A stretch of 64,000 nt of DNA, taken from PALSA-350 sp963794165 (GTDB taxonomy: Bacteria > Acidobacteriota > Terriglobia > Terriglobales > Acidobacteriaceae). The stretch covers positions 744,001 to 808,000 of the forward strand of contig CAWCCT010000012.1 of assembly GCA_963794165.1 (NCBI GenBank). The letters are read 5' to 3'. Position 1 is the first letter of the stretch. Every line of letters starts with the position of its first letter. A model generated the notes under the pieces. The model saw only the letters and a list, made by a program, of their open reading frames with translations, searched no databases and had not been told where the DNA came from. Below, piece after piece: positions 35,973-44,491 of the stretch. Position numbers and translations under genes: made by a program.

Positions 35973-37607
35973 CTAAGGCTTTCGGCAACGAAAGCTGGCT
36001 GAGTCCTCCGGGTTGCCCGTGCCATCATAAGTTGCGATCGAGGGATAGGCGCAGAGCGGACGCGAACGGCCCGGAAATGCGCGCCCACTGGAGAGGATGC
36101 TTTCGGGCGCCTTGTCTTGTTCCACCCATGATTGCATCGCACCGAGCGCGTCGAAGTCATCCAGGGCGGGTCCGCCGCTACAGTGGTTCATGCCGGGAAC
36201 GAGGAAGAGGCGCGCGAAGGTGTGTGTCTCCTTCTCGCCGCCGTTGTTCTGCTCGATCTGGTTGTAGTAGCGGATGAGGTCGTTGCCGGAAAACACAGGA
36301 TCGCTCATGCCGTTGTAGAGAAGAAGCTTGGCCTTGCGCTTGCGGAAGGCAGACCAATCGGTGGAAGTAGCATTGATTTCGGCAGCTGCTTTGTCGATGC
36401 GAGCCGGGTCGGTTTCGAAGTTGAAGGTGAAGATGTTGATGTGCGGCGGCGCCCCCGCGAGCGCCAGACCGTTGAAGAACGGCGGGAATATCATCACGTT
36501 GATCGACGGCGCAGGGCCGACACCCGTCATCCAAATACGCCAGCCTTCCGCGGAGTCGCCCGAATCGTATGGCCACGTGGAGTAGATCGCCTTACCGCTT
36601 GCATCGTGGGGTCCCTTGAAGATAGCTTCGATGACGTTCACCTTCTCGGAGGGCAAGCACCTGGAGGTCTGGCCGGCCTTGCACGTGAGAACCTCGGGGT
36701 CGAAGTGGCAGGCCTCGGGATTGAAGATCAGGCCGTCTTTCAGACCATCAAGTGCGTCGCATTTGTCGAGCACGGCGCTCACCAGCAACTTCAAATCCGA
36801 ATCAGTCAGGGATTGAGCGAGATCCGGTGTGCCATCGGGCTTTCTGGGGGCGATGGAGGCGAGCTTCACGGTGTTCCACGCTTCCGCGATCGCAGCGTGC
36901 GTCAGGTTGAACGCCGGCGCTCCGGCGATGATGCCGTCGAAGTTTTCGGGGTAGCGCTGCGCCGCCATCAGACCCTCGCGGCCGCCATTGGAGCATCCCT
37001 GAAAATATGAGTACTTGAGGGGGCTGCCGTAGAACCGGGCAATGATTGTGCGGGCGGCGTCGGTCACTCGTTGGGTAGAGCGATAGTTGTAATCGGCCCG
37101 TGCTTCAGGGTCGGATCCGAACGATCCGTCCGGTCCCTTAGCTGCCTCTTGATGTCCCCCATCTGTAGATACAACCGCATACCCAATGCTGAGAGCCGAT
37201 TTGCTGTCTGGTTTGGCCACCGGCCCCTGGAGCCCGATCGCCGGATTGAGAATTCCGTCGAGACCGCCGCCTCCCATGTAGAGGAAACGTCCTTGCCAAA
37301 CCGCGGGCATCCGCAACTCAAACTTGTCGCCGTAGTCTTTGCCGTCGGCCCCCTTGTGATGATTGACCTCGCCGTGAACAAGGCAGTGGGCAGGAAGTGA
37401 AGTTACCTGTACAGCAGGAGCATAAACGCCCCCGACGGAAACAGGCTTGCCGGCAGGAACATCGATGGCTTCAGAGATCTTGGCGTTGTCGATCTGCACA
37501 TTGAGCAGATCACCGCACTTCGTGCCCGCTGGTTCGGCGGCCCAGGCGTACGATGCTCCCGCCAGAAGGAAGAAGCAAAGGAACGCACGCGCATTTGAGA
37601 TGTTCAT
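35973..37607 (-). CDS. Tannase / feruloyl esterase family alpha/beta hydrolase
   Basis: This 544-residue exported protein (signal peptide ending at SYAWA) belongs to the tannase and fungal-type feruloyl esterase family. The nucleophile motif is GCSNGGREGL, and the catalytic histidine lies in PGMNHCSGG, preceded by the usual acid region (YNGMSDPVFSGNDLIRYYNQ). Cysteines next to the serine and histidine (GCS and HCSGG) match the family disulfide that joins them. Such enzymes free gallate from tannins or ferulate and p-coumarate from cell-wall polysaccharides. Those products would feed the pca/HCHL operon 3 kb away. The ATG at 37607 has a GAGGA site. The longer open frame has no signal peptide at its start. 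Confidence 0.85.
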   Translation of the reverse strand: MNISNARAFLCFFLLAGASYAWAAEPAGTKCGDLLNVQIDNAKISEAIDVPAGKPVSVGGVYAPAVQVTSLPAHCLVHGEVNHHKGADGKDYGDKFELRMPAVWQGRFLYMGGGGLDGILNPAIGLQGPVAKPDSKSALSIGYAVVSTDGGHQEAAKGPDGSFGSDPEARADYNYRSTQRVTDAARTIIARFYGSPLKYSYFQGCSNGGREGLMAAQRYPENFDGIIAGAPAFNLTHAAIAEAWNTVKLASIAPRKPDGTPDLAQSLTDSDLKLLVSAVLDKCDALDGLKDGLIFNPEACHFDPEVLTCKAGQTSRCLPSEKVNVIEAIFKGPHDASGKAIYSTWPYDSGDSAEGWRIWMTGVGPAPSINVMIFPPFFNGLALAGAPPHINIFTFNFETDPARIDKAAAEINATSTDWSAFRKRKAKLLLYNGMSDPVFSGNDLIRYYNQIEQNNGGEKETHTFARLFLVPGMNHCSGGPALDDFDALGAMQSWVEQDKAPESILSSGRAFPGRSRPLCAYPSIATYDGTGNPEDSASFRCRKP

Positions 37608-37808
37608 TTCGTCATCCTCTCCAGTTTCGTTCCCTGACCACGCTAGACGGGTGCCCCATGTTCGCACCAGCGTACAAGGGCCGATAACGATTTTTTCAAA
37701 TGCTTTCGCTCGACGTGCCACCAGAATTTCAGCACCCATTCTTCCGCACGGCGGGAACATTGGAGGGCCTGCGCCCGTTTGGACAGCTCTGGGAACCGAT
37801 GGAACCGC

Positions 37809-38279
37809 TCAAGCCATTTTCCAAACCTTTACTACCACCAGATCGGCATATCGCTCAGCATCGCCGAGGAAGATCGACCTCTTGAGCCAGTCGTACTTAC
37901 CATCGGGAGGGTAAAAGCGTGGCGTCGTTCTAAAGTAGTACTGGCTGGGGGAGACCGGTTCGCCGGCGGCGATCCGATCCAGCACGTCCTGTGCCCCATG
38001 CCGTATTCCCGGGTTGCTCACCTCGATCCGGACCGCGTCCGCCGTCTCAATGGCGTAGTGTGAATCCACGAACGTGAGTCCGTCGCGGTCGACGAACTGC
38101 CAGTCGCCTCCTCCAGACAGGACGCGACCGGAAATCCCGGGCCCGCGAACGGTTCCGCCAGTGATGGGGACCATGCGCCTCAGCCCGAAGGAACCCCATC
38201 CGAGTTCGAGTACCGGACCGATGTTGACGCGCAGTTCTAGAGCGAACTCGAGGCGCGGAGATACCCTTGCTTCGACCAT
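37809..38279 (-). CDS. DUF3237 family protein
   Basis: This 156-residue protein matches DUF3237, a beta-barrel family: LEFALELRVNIGPVLELGWG, the glycine-rich turn VPITGGTVRGPGISGRVLSG, GGDWQFVDRDG and the C-terminal FLGDAERYADLVVVKVW. The ATG at 38279 comes 22 bases after the stop of the MetE-like gene, so both belong to one transcript with the IclR gene. The function is unknown. Members are often found near aromatic degradation genes, as here. No signal peptide is seen. Confidence 0.75.
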   Translation of the reverse strand: MVEARVSPRLEFALELRVNIGPVLELGWGSFGLRRMVPITGGTVRGPGISGRVLSGGGDWQFVDRDGLTFVDSHYAIETADAVRIEVSNPGIRHGAQDVLDRIAAGEPVSPSQYYFRTTPRFYPPDGKYDWLKRSIFLGDAERYADLVVVKVWKMA

Positions 38280-38301
38280 GTGCCTCCCAAGGCGGGTGTA
38301 T

Positions 38302-39432
38302 TCAGCCCCAAACTTCGCGGGCGACATCAACAACCAACTGCAGCTTGGCCCACTGTTCTTCCTCGGTAAGTAAGTTGCCTTCCATCGTTGACGCAAACCC
38401 GCATTGAGGACTGATGGCGAGTTGCTCCAGCGGCAGAAACCGGGCTGCCTCATGGACCCGTTTGATCATATCTTCTTTGCGTTCCAGAGCAGGCCTTTTG
38501 CTGCTGACCAGTCCGAGCACTACGATCTTCCCCTTTGGCACAAGGCGCAGCGCCTCGAAGGTGCCGGAGCGCTCATCGTCGTATTCAAGCAGGAAGCGAT
38601 CAACCGCCAATTCGTGGAAGAGACGTTCGGCGATGGCATCGTAACCCCCCTCCGCGTACCAGTGACTGCGATTGTTGCCCCGGCAGAGATGGATAGCGAG
38701 AGTGACGCCGGGGTGGCGGGCGGCCGCGAAGCAGGCATTGTCGGCGTGGAGAGAGGCGGTCAGCATCTGCGCGGGATCGACGCGCAGTGAGTTCTCCATC
38801 CACGCAGTCCACTTGGGATCCAGGTAATAGCTGTAGCGCGGCGCATCGATTTGCAGGTAGGAGATGCCGCTGGTCGCGAGCGTGCGCATGTCTTCGGCCA
38901 TGATGGCGGTGATGGCACTGAGCAATGCGTAGGGATCGTGGTAGATCGCATCGGTGATGCCGTACTTGAACGAGATGGCCGGAAACTGCGTGGCGCTGGG
39001 CAGGGTCATTTTGATGGGCCCGGGAGCGTGTTCTCTGAGGAAGGGAAGCTCCCGGCCGGTAAGCGGCTGCCGCTGCTTCAGCGTCGAGATGACGATGCCA
39101 TTAATGCTGCTGACCGCTGCGGCGGAGTGTTGCGCTTTCTCGTCATCATCCTTCCATTGACGCTGCACCGCGTCGCCGAAATCGAAACCTTCTACGGCGT
39201 CGGTGAAATCGCTCATGAAGTTGGTGCGTCGCAGTTCACCGTCGGTGAAGACATTGAGCCCAATCTCCTTCTGACGCTCAAGAACCCGTAGAACGTTTTG
39301 GTTCTCGACGGCCTCGAGTTCCGTGGGAGCAATGTGGGAGCTGCGGGCGCGGAGCAGTTCCGCCGGGCGGAGGAAGCTGCCGACATGGTCAGCGCGAAGA
39401 GTCGATGGCATAGGCAAGTCCTGATAGTTCAT
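38302..39432 (-). CDS. MetE C-terminal-domain-like (cobalamin-independent) methyltransferase
   Basis: This 376-residue protein corresponds to the C-terminal catalytic barrel of cobalamin-independent methionine synthase without the N-terminal half. The zinc ligands are visible as HLCRGN (His and Cys), LLEYDDER (Glu) and SPQCGF (Cys). Full MetE is about twice as long, so this belongs to the short MetE-II-like group whose methyl donor is often unknown. It lies 11 bases after the aromatic-type IclR gene and before DUF3237. It could use methyl groups taken from methoxylated aromatics, but no demethylase is in the window, so this is speculation. Confidence 0.8.
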   Translation of the reverse strand: MNYQDLPMPSTLRADHVGSFLRPAELLRARSSHIAPTELEAVENQNVLRVLERQKEIGLNVFTDGELRRTNFMSDFTDAVEGFDFGDAVQRQWKDDDEKAQHSAAAVSSINGIVISTLKQRQPLTGRELPFLREHAPGPIKMTLPSATQFPAISFKYGITDAIYHDPYALLSAITAIMAEDMRTLATSGISYLQIDAPRYSYYLDPKWTAWMENSLRVDPAQMLTASLHADNACFAAARHPGVTLAIHLCRGNNRSHWYAEGGYDAIAERLFHELAVDRFLLEYDDERSGTFEALRLVPKGKIVVLGLVSSKRPALERKEDMIKRVHEAARFLPLEQLAISPQCGFASTMEGNLLTEEEQWAKLQLVVDVAREVWG

Positions 39433-39443
39433 CGTTGAGGGGA

Positions 39444-40265
39444 TCAGAAGAGTATGCTGCGCAAAGTTCGGGCGCCTTTCTGCAAAGCGGGGAGGCAGCT
39501 TCGCATGAGGGTGGCGCGATCGACACGCGATATATGAGTTCCAACGTTGATGGCGGCGACTACCTGATTGCCGCGCGTGAAAACCGGGACGGCAATGGAG
39601 CGCAAGCCGGCTTCGAGCTCCTCGTCTACGATGGCATAAGAGTCCTTTCTTACCTGTAAAATCGCTTTCCTGATTCGCGGGATGCGGGTGAGGGTTTTGG
39701 GCGTATAGGCCTGGGGCTTGAGATCGCGCAGATATCGAGCAAGCTCCTCATCGGGTAGGGCGGCGAGAAGAACGCGGCCCATCGACGTGCAGTAGGCGGG
39801 CAGGCGGCTGCCGACGGAGAGCCCGGCGGCGAGGATACGGCTGGCCGCGGACCGGGCTACGTACACGATCTGGCCGCCCTCGAGCATGCTCATGGAGGAC
39901 GACTCGTGCAGTTCCTCGGAGATCTGCTCGAGGATGGGCTGGGCGGCCTCCACCACGGATGAGGACGAGAGGTAAGAGAAGCCGAGGCGCAGGACCTGAG
40001 CCCTGAGCCGATAAACCTGGCGGGTGCGCTCAACGTAGCCGAGCAGTTCGAGCGTGAGCAGGATGCGGCGGATGGAGGCGCGGGAGAGGCCCGTGGATTG
40101 GGAGATCTCGACGATGCTGCGGCCGTCGTGGTGGCCCTCGAAGCTTTCGATAACGCGCAGCCCACGAGCAAGAGACAGAACAAAGTCGGGATTTCCCGCC
40201 TGCGAGGCGAACTCGTCGGCGGAGGCTGCGGCGGCGGTGGCAGGTGCGGAGAGAACCGGGCTCAT
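39444..40265 (-). CDS. IclR-family regulator of aromatic catabolism (PcaR/PobR/PcaU type)
   Basis: This 273-residue regulator has an IclR winged helix-turn-helix (SIVEISQSTGLSRASIRRIL, then LLTLELLGYVERTRQVYRLR) and an effector domain with the PcaU/PobR-like stretches SSSMSMLEGGQIVYVARSAA, LPAYCTSMGRVLLAALPDEE and VPVFTRGNQVVAAINVGTH. It is divergent from the pca operon, and a 14-base perfect palindrome lies between the two. PcaR-type proteins bind beta-ketoadipate or protocatechuate and usually activate the pca genes. It also heads a minus-strand unit with the MetE-like and DUF3237 genes. Confidence 0.9.
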   Translation of the reverse strand: MSPVLSAPATAAAASADEFASQAGNPDFVLSLARGLRVIESFEGHHDGRSIVEISQSTGLSRASIRRILLTLELLGYVERTRQVYRLRAQVLRLGFSYLSSSSVVEAAQPILEQISEELHESSSMSMLEGGQIVYVARSAASRILAAGLSVGSRLPAYCTSMGRVLLAALPDEELARYLRDLKPQAYTPKTLTRIPRIRKAILQVRKDSYAIVDEELEAGLRSIAVPVFTRGNQVVAAINVGTHISRVDRATLMRSCLPALQKGARTLRSILF

Positions 40266-40301
40266 CGGGAATCGGTCTTTTTCGGTGAGCGATTATCGCA
40301 C

Positions 40302-40315
40302 ATCTTGTACAAGAT
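40302..40315. promoter_or_regulatory. Perfect 14-base palindrome, candidate PcaR-type operator
   Basis: ATCTTGTACAAGAT is fully symmetric, and the flanks CAC and GTG extend it imperfectly by one shifted base. It lies between the divergent IclR and pcaI genes and covers the -35 box of the pca promoter. It could therefore control both directions. Confidence 0.6.
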
Positions 40316-40333
40316 TGTGTCGATGCGTAATAA
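40305..40333 (+). promoter_or_regulatory. Promoter of the pca-pob operon
   Basis: TTGTAC (40305-40310) and TAATAA (40328-40333) are separated by exactly 17 bases, 27 bases before the pcaI start. The -35 box lies inside the palindrome, so regulator binding would directly affect RNA polymerase. Confidence 0.55.
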
Positions 40334-40359
40334 TGCGGCGGTCGGGGAAAGGGGGGCGG

Positions 40360-41229
40360 ATGGCGGAGTGGCTCACGTTGACCGAAGCGATTGCTGCCCA
40401 TGTACATGACGGCGACAGCGTTGCGTTGGAGGGGTTTACCCACCTCATTCCATTTGCGGCCGGCCACGAGATCATCCGCCAGGGGCGGCGCAACCTGTCC
40501 CTCACCCGCATGACGCCGGATATCATCTACGACCAGTTGATCGGGGCTGGATGTGCAGCCAAGCTGACGTTCTCCTGGGGCGGAAACCCTGGAGTTGGTT
40601 CTCTACACCGGTTTCGCGATGCCGTGGAGAATGGCTGGCCTGGTCCTCTCCAGATCGCCGAGCGGAGCCATAGCGATTTGGCCAATGCGTATGTCGCGGG
40701 CGCGGCAAATCTCCCGTTTGCAGTTTTGCGCGGATACGCGGGATCGGATTTTGCCAGCGTCAACGACCAGATACGGACCATTACGTGTCCCTTTACTGGA
40801 GAGGTGCTGGCGGCTACTCCGTCGGTGCGCCCGGACGTAACTGTGATCCACGCGCAAAAGGCGGACTGGAAGGGCAATGTGCTGTTGTGGGGAATTCTTG
40901 GGGTGCAGAAGGAGGCAGTGCTGGCCGCAAAGCGGGCAGTTGTCACGGTGGAGGAGCGCGTGCGCTCGCTGGACGCGCCGCCGAACGCATGCATTCTGCC
41001 CAGTTGGGCGCTGACGGCTGTGTGTGAGGTGCCGCACGGGGCGACACCCTCCTACGCGCATGGGTATTATGAGCGCGACAACGTGTTCTATCGTGCCTGG
41101 GACGAGGTTTCCCGTAATCGGGAGCGCTTCACCGCGTGGGTGGAAAAACGGATTCGCAACACGAAGAGCTTTGCCGAGTACCTCACGCTGCAGAACGAGG
41201 CAAACGTGCGGGCGGCGGTGCACCCGTGA
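40360..41229 (+). CDS. pcaI: 3-oxoadipate CoA-transferase subunit A
   Basis: This 289-residue protein is the alpha subunit of beta-ketoadipate:succinyl-CoA transferase. It opens with WLTLTEAIAAHVHDGDSVAL and shows GFTHLIPFAAGHEIIRQG and KLTFSWGGNPGVGSLHRFRD, as in the longer PcaI/CatI type. The enzyme moves CoA from succinyl-CoA to 3-oxoadipate. The ATG at 40360 starts the operon, while the open frame upstream lies inside the divergent IclR gene. It overlaps pcaJ by four bases (GTGA), so translation is coupled. Confidence 0.9.
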   Translation: MAEWLTLTEAIAAHVHDGDSVALEGFTHLIPFAAGHEIIRQGRRNLSLTRMTPDIIYDQLIGAGCAAKLTFSWGGNPGVGSLHRFRDAVENGWPGPLQIAERSHSDLANAYVAGAANLPFAVLRGYAGSDFASVNDQIRTITCPFTGEVLAATPSVRPDVTVIHAQKADWKGNVLLWGILGVQKEAVLAAKRAVVTVEERVRSLDAPPNACILPSWALTAVCEVPHGATPSYAHGYYERDNVFYRAWDEVSRNRERFTAWVEKRIRNTKSFAEYLTLQNEANVRAAVHP

Positions 41230-42011
41230 ACGCTTCGTATTCTGACGAAGAAATGATGACGGTGGCTGCAGCGCGCATGCTGCCCAACGGCGCCGTGTGC
41301 TTTGTGGGGATCGGGCTGCCGTCTACCGCCGCAAATCTCGCCAGGCTGACCCACGCGCCGGATGTGGTGTTGATCTACGAGTCGGGGCCGATCGGCGCGA
41401 AGCCCTCGGTGCTGCCGCTGTCGATTGGGGACGGCGACCTGGCCGAAACGGCAGACACAGTGGTGTCCACGCCGGAGATCTTCCGCTACTGGCTGCAGGG
41501 CGGGCGCGTTGATGTAGGATTTCTCGGTGCTGCGCAACTGGATCGCTTCGCGAATATCAATACGACCGTTGTGGGCTCTTACCAGAAACCGAAGGTGCGG
41601 TTGCCGGGGGCGGGCGGAGCGCCGGAGATCAGTTCCTCGGCCAAAGAGGTTCTGATCATCATAAAGCACTCCAAGCGCACGCTTGTGGACAAGCTCGATT
41701 TCGTTACGTCGGTCGGATTTCTTACCGGAGGGGATGCGCGCAAGAAGCTAGGCCTGCCGGGGAAGGGACCGGCAGCGGTGATTACAAATCTGTGCATTCT
41801 CCGCCCCAATCCCCAATCACGGGAGTTGGAAGTTGCGAGCATGCATCCGGGAGTGGATCGAGCGACCATCGAACAGAGCACCGGGTGGGAGATTCGATTC
41901 TCCGAGGAGTGCGGAGAAACAGAAGCTCCAAGAGCGGCTGAGCTTGACGTGCTCCGCGAGCTCAAAGCACGCACTGCAGTGGCTCACGGCGTGCTGGGAG
42001 ATGAGGCGTGA
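41226..42011 (+). CDS. pcaJ: 3-oxoadipate CoA-transferase subunit B
   Basis: This 261-residue beta subunit carries the catalytic glutamate in YESGPIGAKP, together with MLPNGAVCFVGIGLPSTAAN and VDVGFLGAAQLDRFANINTT. It starts with a GTG that overlaps the pcaI stop. With PcaI it forms the heteromeric transferase acting just before thiolytic cleavage. The C-terminus has an acidic, glutamate-rich tail (EECGETEAP). Confidence 0.9.
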   Translation: MNASYSDEEMMTVAAARMLPNGAVCFVGIGLPSTAANLARLTHAPDVVLIYESGPIGAKPSVLPLSIGDGDLAETADTVVSTPEIFRYWLQGGRVDVGFLGAAQLDRFANINTTVVGSYQKPKVRLPGAGGAPEISSSAKEVLIIIKHSKRTLVDKLDFVTSVGFLTGGDARKKLGLPGKGPAAVITNLCILRPNPQSRELEVASMHPGVDRATIEQSTGWEIRFSEECGETEAPRAAELDVLRELKARTAVAHGVLGDEA

Positions 42012-43207
42012 GGCAGATATTCCTGTGTGATGCGGTGCGCACGCCGATTGGCCGTTACGCAGGCGCGCTGGCGCAGGTACGCGCAGATGATCTGGCTGCG
42101 ATCCCGATTCGCGAATTGATGCGGCGCAATCCCGGCGTCGACTGGGGTGCGATGGATGACGTGATTCTGGGATGTGCCAACCAGGCTGGTGAAGACAACA
42201 GAAATGTGGCCCGCATGGCTTCGCTGCTGGCAGGCCTTCCTGAGGTTGTTCCGGGAACAACCATGAACCGGCTTTGCGGATCGGGCATGGATGCAGTGGG
42301 TACGGCGATGCGTGCCATCGCCTGCGGCGAGGCGGAGCTCATCCTTGCGGGTGGAGTAGAGTCGATGTCGCGCGCGCCATTCGTGACCGGCAAGGCAGAG
42401 TCGGCATTTCAACGGTCCGCCGAGACCTTCGACACCACGATCGGGTGGCGCTTTGCCAATCCCCGGATGCGAGAGATGTACGGAACGGACTCCATGCCGG
42501 AGACAGCGGAGAATGTGGCTCGCGACTGCTCGGTGGAACGGGCCGCGCAGGACGCGTTTGCGTGGCGCAGCCAGATGCGTGCAGCCCGTGCAATGGAGTG
42601 CGGATTCTTCGCGGAAGAAATCGTGCCGGTGGAGACGCCCGGCAAAAAGCAGAAAACACTTGTGTCGCAGGACGAGCATCCCCGGCCGGATACCACGCTT
42701 GAAAAACTCGCCGCTCTCAAACCGCTGTTTCCTGGTGGCACCGTGACGGCGGGGAATGCATCGGGCGTGAACGACGGGGCTGCCGCGATGATTGTCGCCT
42801 CAGAAGAGGCAGCCGTTCGCTACAAACTGCGTCCGCGTGCACGGATTCTGGGTATGGCGACCGCCGGTGTGCCTCCACGAGTGATGGGCATCGGGCCCGT
42901 GCCGGCGACCCGGAAGCTGCTTGCGCGCCTGGGGAAGTCCATTGCTGACTTCGATTGGATTCAGTTGAACGAGGCGTTCGCCAGCCAATCGCTTGCTTGC
43001 CTCCGGCAATTGGGTTTGCCCGATGATTCCGAGCATGTCAACCCAACGGGCGGCGCGATTGCCCTCGGGCATCCGCTGGGCATGAGCGGCGCACGGCTGG
43101 TGATGACGGCCGCGCATCAGTTGGAGAAGTCCGGCGGAAAGCTTGCGTTGGCATCGATGTGTATCGGGGTGGGCCAGGGTATTGCGCTGGCAATGGAGCG
43201 CGTTTGA
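42008..43207 (+). CDS. pcaF: 3-oxoadipyl-CoA thiolase
   Basis: This 399-residue thiolase splits 3-oxoadipyl-CoA into succinyl-CoA and acetyl-CoA. The nucleophilic cysteine is in MNRLCGSGMDAV, the histidine in GGAIALGHPLGMSGARL, and the second cysteine in MCIGVGQGIALAMERV. The opening FLCDAVRTPIGRYAGALAQV is typical of PcaF. The start is a GTG overlapping the pcaJ stop by four bases. Confidence 0.92.
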   Translation: MRQIFLCDAVRTPIGRYAGALAQVRADDLAAIPIRELMRRNPGVDWGAMDDVILGCANQAGEDNRNVARMASLLAGLPEVVPGTTMNRLCGSGMDAVGTAMRAIACGEAELILAGGVESMSRAPFVTGKAESAFQRSAETFDTTIGWRFANPRMREMYGTDSMPETAENVARDCSVERAAQDAFAWRSQMRAARAMECGFFAEEIVPVETPGKKQKTLVSQDEHPRPDTTLEKLAALKPLFPGGTVTAGNASGVNDGAAAMIVASEEAAVRYKLRPRARILGMATAGVPPRVMGIGPVPATRKLLARLGKSIADFDWIQLNEAFASQSLACLRQLGLPDDSEHVNPTGGAIALGHPLGMSGARLVMTAAHQLEKSGGKLALASMCIGVGQGIALAMERV

Positions 43208-43217
43208 GGAGAGAGAT

Positions 43218-43931
43218 ATGAGTGACCCCTCCATGGTGAAACAGGCGGTACCGGGCACGCAGCCCGAGTATCATTTTCCGCCCTACGTCTCGTCGATTGC
43301 GCGTTCGCCCCGCATGCCGTTGGTTCTGTTGCCAGAGACGCTGACAGAGAAAACGGGACCCGTATTTGGGCACGGTTTCCTGCGCGAGCGGGATAACGAT
43401 CTGACAGCGCAGCACGCGAGCGATCCGATCGGGGAACGGATCCTCGTGCATGGCCGTGTGCTCGATGAAGACGGCAGGCCGATACGCGGAGCCCTGGTTG
43501 AAGTGTGGCAGGCCAATGCGTCGGGCCGCTATCAGCACAAGGTAGATACGCACGATGCTCCCCTCGATCCGAACTTCACTGGCGCGGGGCGTACCTTAAC
43601 CGACGAACATGGACACTACTGGTTCAAGACGGTGAAGCCAGGCCCCTATCCCTGGGGCAACCACTACAACGCGTGGCGGCCGGCGCACATCCACTTTTCG
43701 CTTTTCGGAGCGGGCATTCTTTCGCGCCTTGTAACCCAGATGTATTTCCCGGGAGATCCCTTGCAGCCGCTCGATCCGATCTTCAACAGCGTTCCCGATG
43801 CAACGGCAAGAGAGCGCCTGGTTTCACGGCTCGACATGGACCGGTCAGAGCCCAATTACATGCTGGCCTATGCTTGGGATGTCGTGCTGCGGGGAAAAGG
43901 CGACACGCCGTTTGAGGAGAGGCGTCGATGA
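43218..43931 (+). CDS. pcaH: Protocatechuate 3,4-dioxygenase beta subunit
   Basis: This 237-residue subunit binds the non-haem Fe(III) that opens protocatechuate between the two hydroxyls. All four ligands are present: Y105 (SGRYQHKVD), Y144 (GPYPWGN), and H157 and H159 (RPAHIHF). Their spacing equals that of the Pseudomonas enzyme. The N-terminal YHFPPYVSSIARSPR and PLVLLPETLTEKTGPVFGHG are typical of PcaH. A GAGAGAG site precedes the ATG at 43218. The stop overlaps the pcaG start. Confidence 0.95.
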   Translation: MSDPSMVKQAVPGTQPEYHFPPYVSSIARSPRMPLVLLPETLTEKTGPVFGHGFLRERDNDLTAQHASDPIGERILVHGRVLDEDGRPIRGALVEVWQANASGRYQHKVDTHDAPLDPNFTGAGRTLTDEHGHYWFKTVKPGPYPWGNHYNAWRPAHIHFSLFGAGILSRLVTQMYFPGDPLQPLDPIFNSVPDATARERLVSRLDMDRSEPNYMLAYAWDVVLRGKGDTPFEERRR

Positions 43932-44473
43932 GCGGTTACGCATCAATCACAGCCGGTTCACAGACGGTTGGACCCTACTTCCGGATCGGGCTTGAATACC
44001 TGCTCGAGCGAACTCCGGCGCTAACGCTGGACACGCCCGGAACGATCGAGATCACCGGCCGCGTTTTAGACCGTGATGGCGCGCCGGTACCGGACGCAAT
44101 GCTCGAGTTTTGGAGTCCGGCAAAGGGAGCGGAGGCAGGTGTCTTTCCCGCAGGATTCAGGCGCGTGCCGACGGACAGTGAAGGAAAATTTTCCGTCGTT
44201 CTGCTGCGCCCCACAACGGTGCGGTTGGATGATGAGCGCATACAGGCGCCCCACATGCTGGTTCTGATGTTTGCACGCGGGCTCATGCGCCACCTGATCT
44301 CGCGTGTGTACTTCGCAGATGAGCGCGCCAATGCGGGCGATCTGGTACTTACGACAATATCTGAAGAGCGGCGCGCAACCTTGATCGCTCAGCCCGATCA
44401 AGGTCAAGCGAACCTGTACAAGTGGGACGTGGTGTTGCAGGGTACGGGTGAGACGGTCTTCTTTGCATGGTAG
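43928..44473 (+). CDS. pcaG: Protocatechuate 3,4-dioxygenase alpha subunit
   Basis: This 181-residue alpha subunit pairs with PcaH in the ring-cleaving enzyme. It begins SQTVGPYFRIGLEY and carries ITGRVLDRDGAPVPDAMLEF and RRVPTDSEGKFSVVLLRP. In place of the beta-subunit iron ligands it has HMLVLMFARGLMRHLISRVY, as expected for an alpha chain that lacks iron. It overlaps pcaH by four bases (ATGA). Confidence 0.93.
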   Translation: MSGYASITAGSQTVGPYFRIGLEYLLERTPALTLDTPGTIEITGRVLDRDGAPVPDAMLEFWSPAKGAEAGVFPAGFRRVPTDSEGKFSVVLLRPTTVRLDDERIQAPHMLVLMFARGLMRHLISRVYFADERANAGDLVLTTISEERRATLIAQPDQGQANLYKWDVVLQGTGETVFFAW

Positions 44474-44491
44474 CAAGCCGGGTTTGTTCGC

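Noticed and set aside
35973..37607. Gallate-specific tannase call
   Set aside because: Tannase and feruloyl esterase share the same motifs, and sequence by eye cannot separate them.
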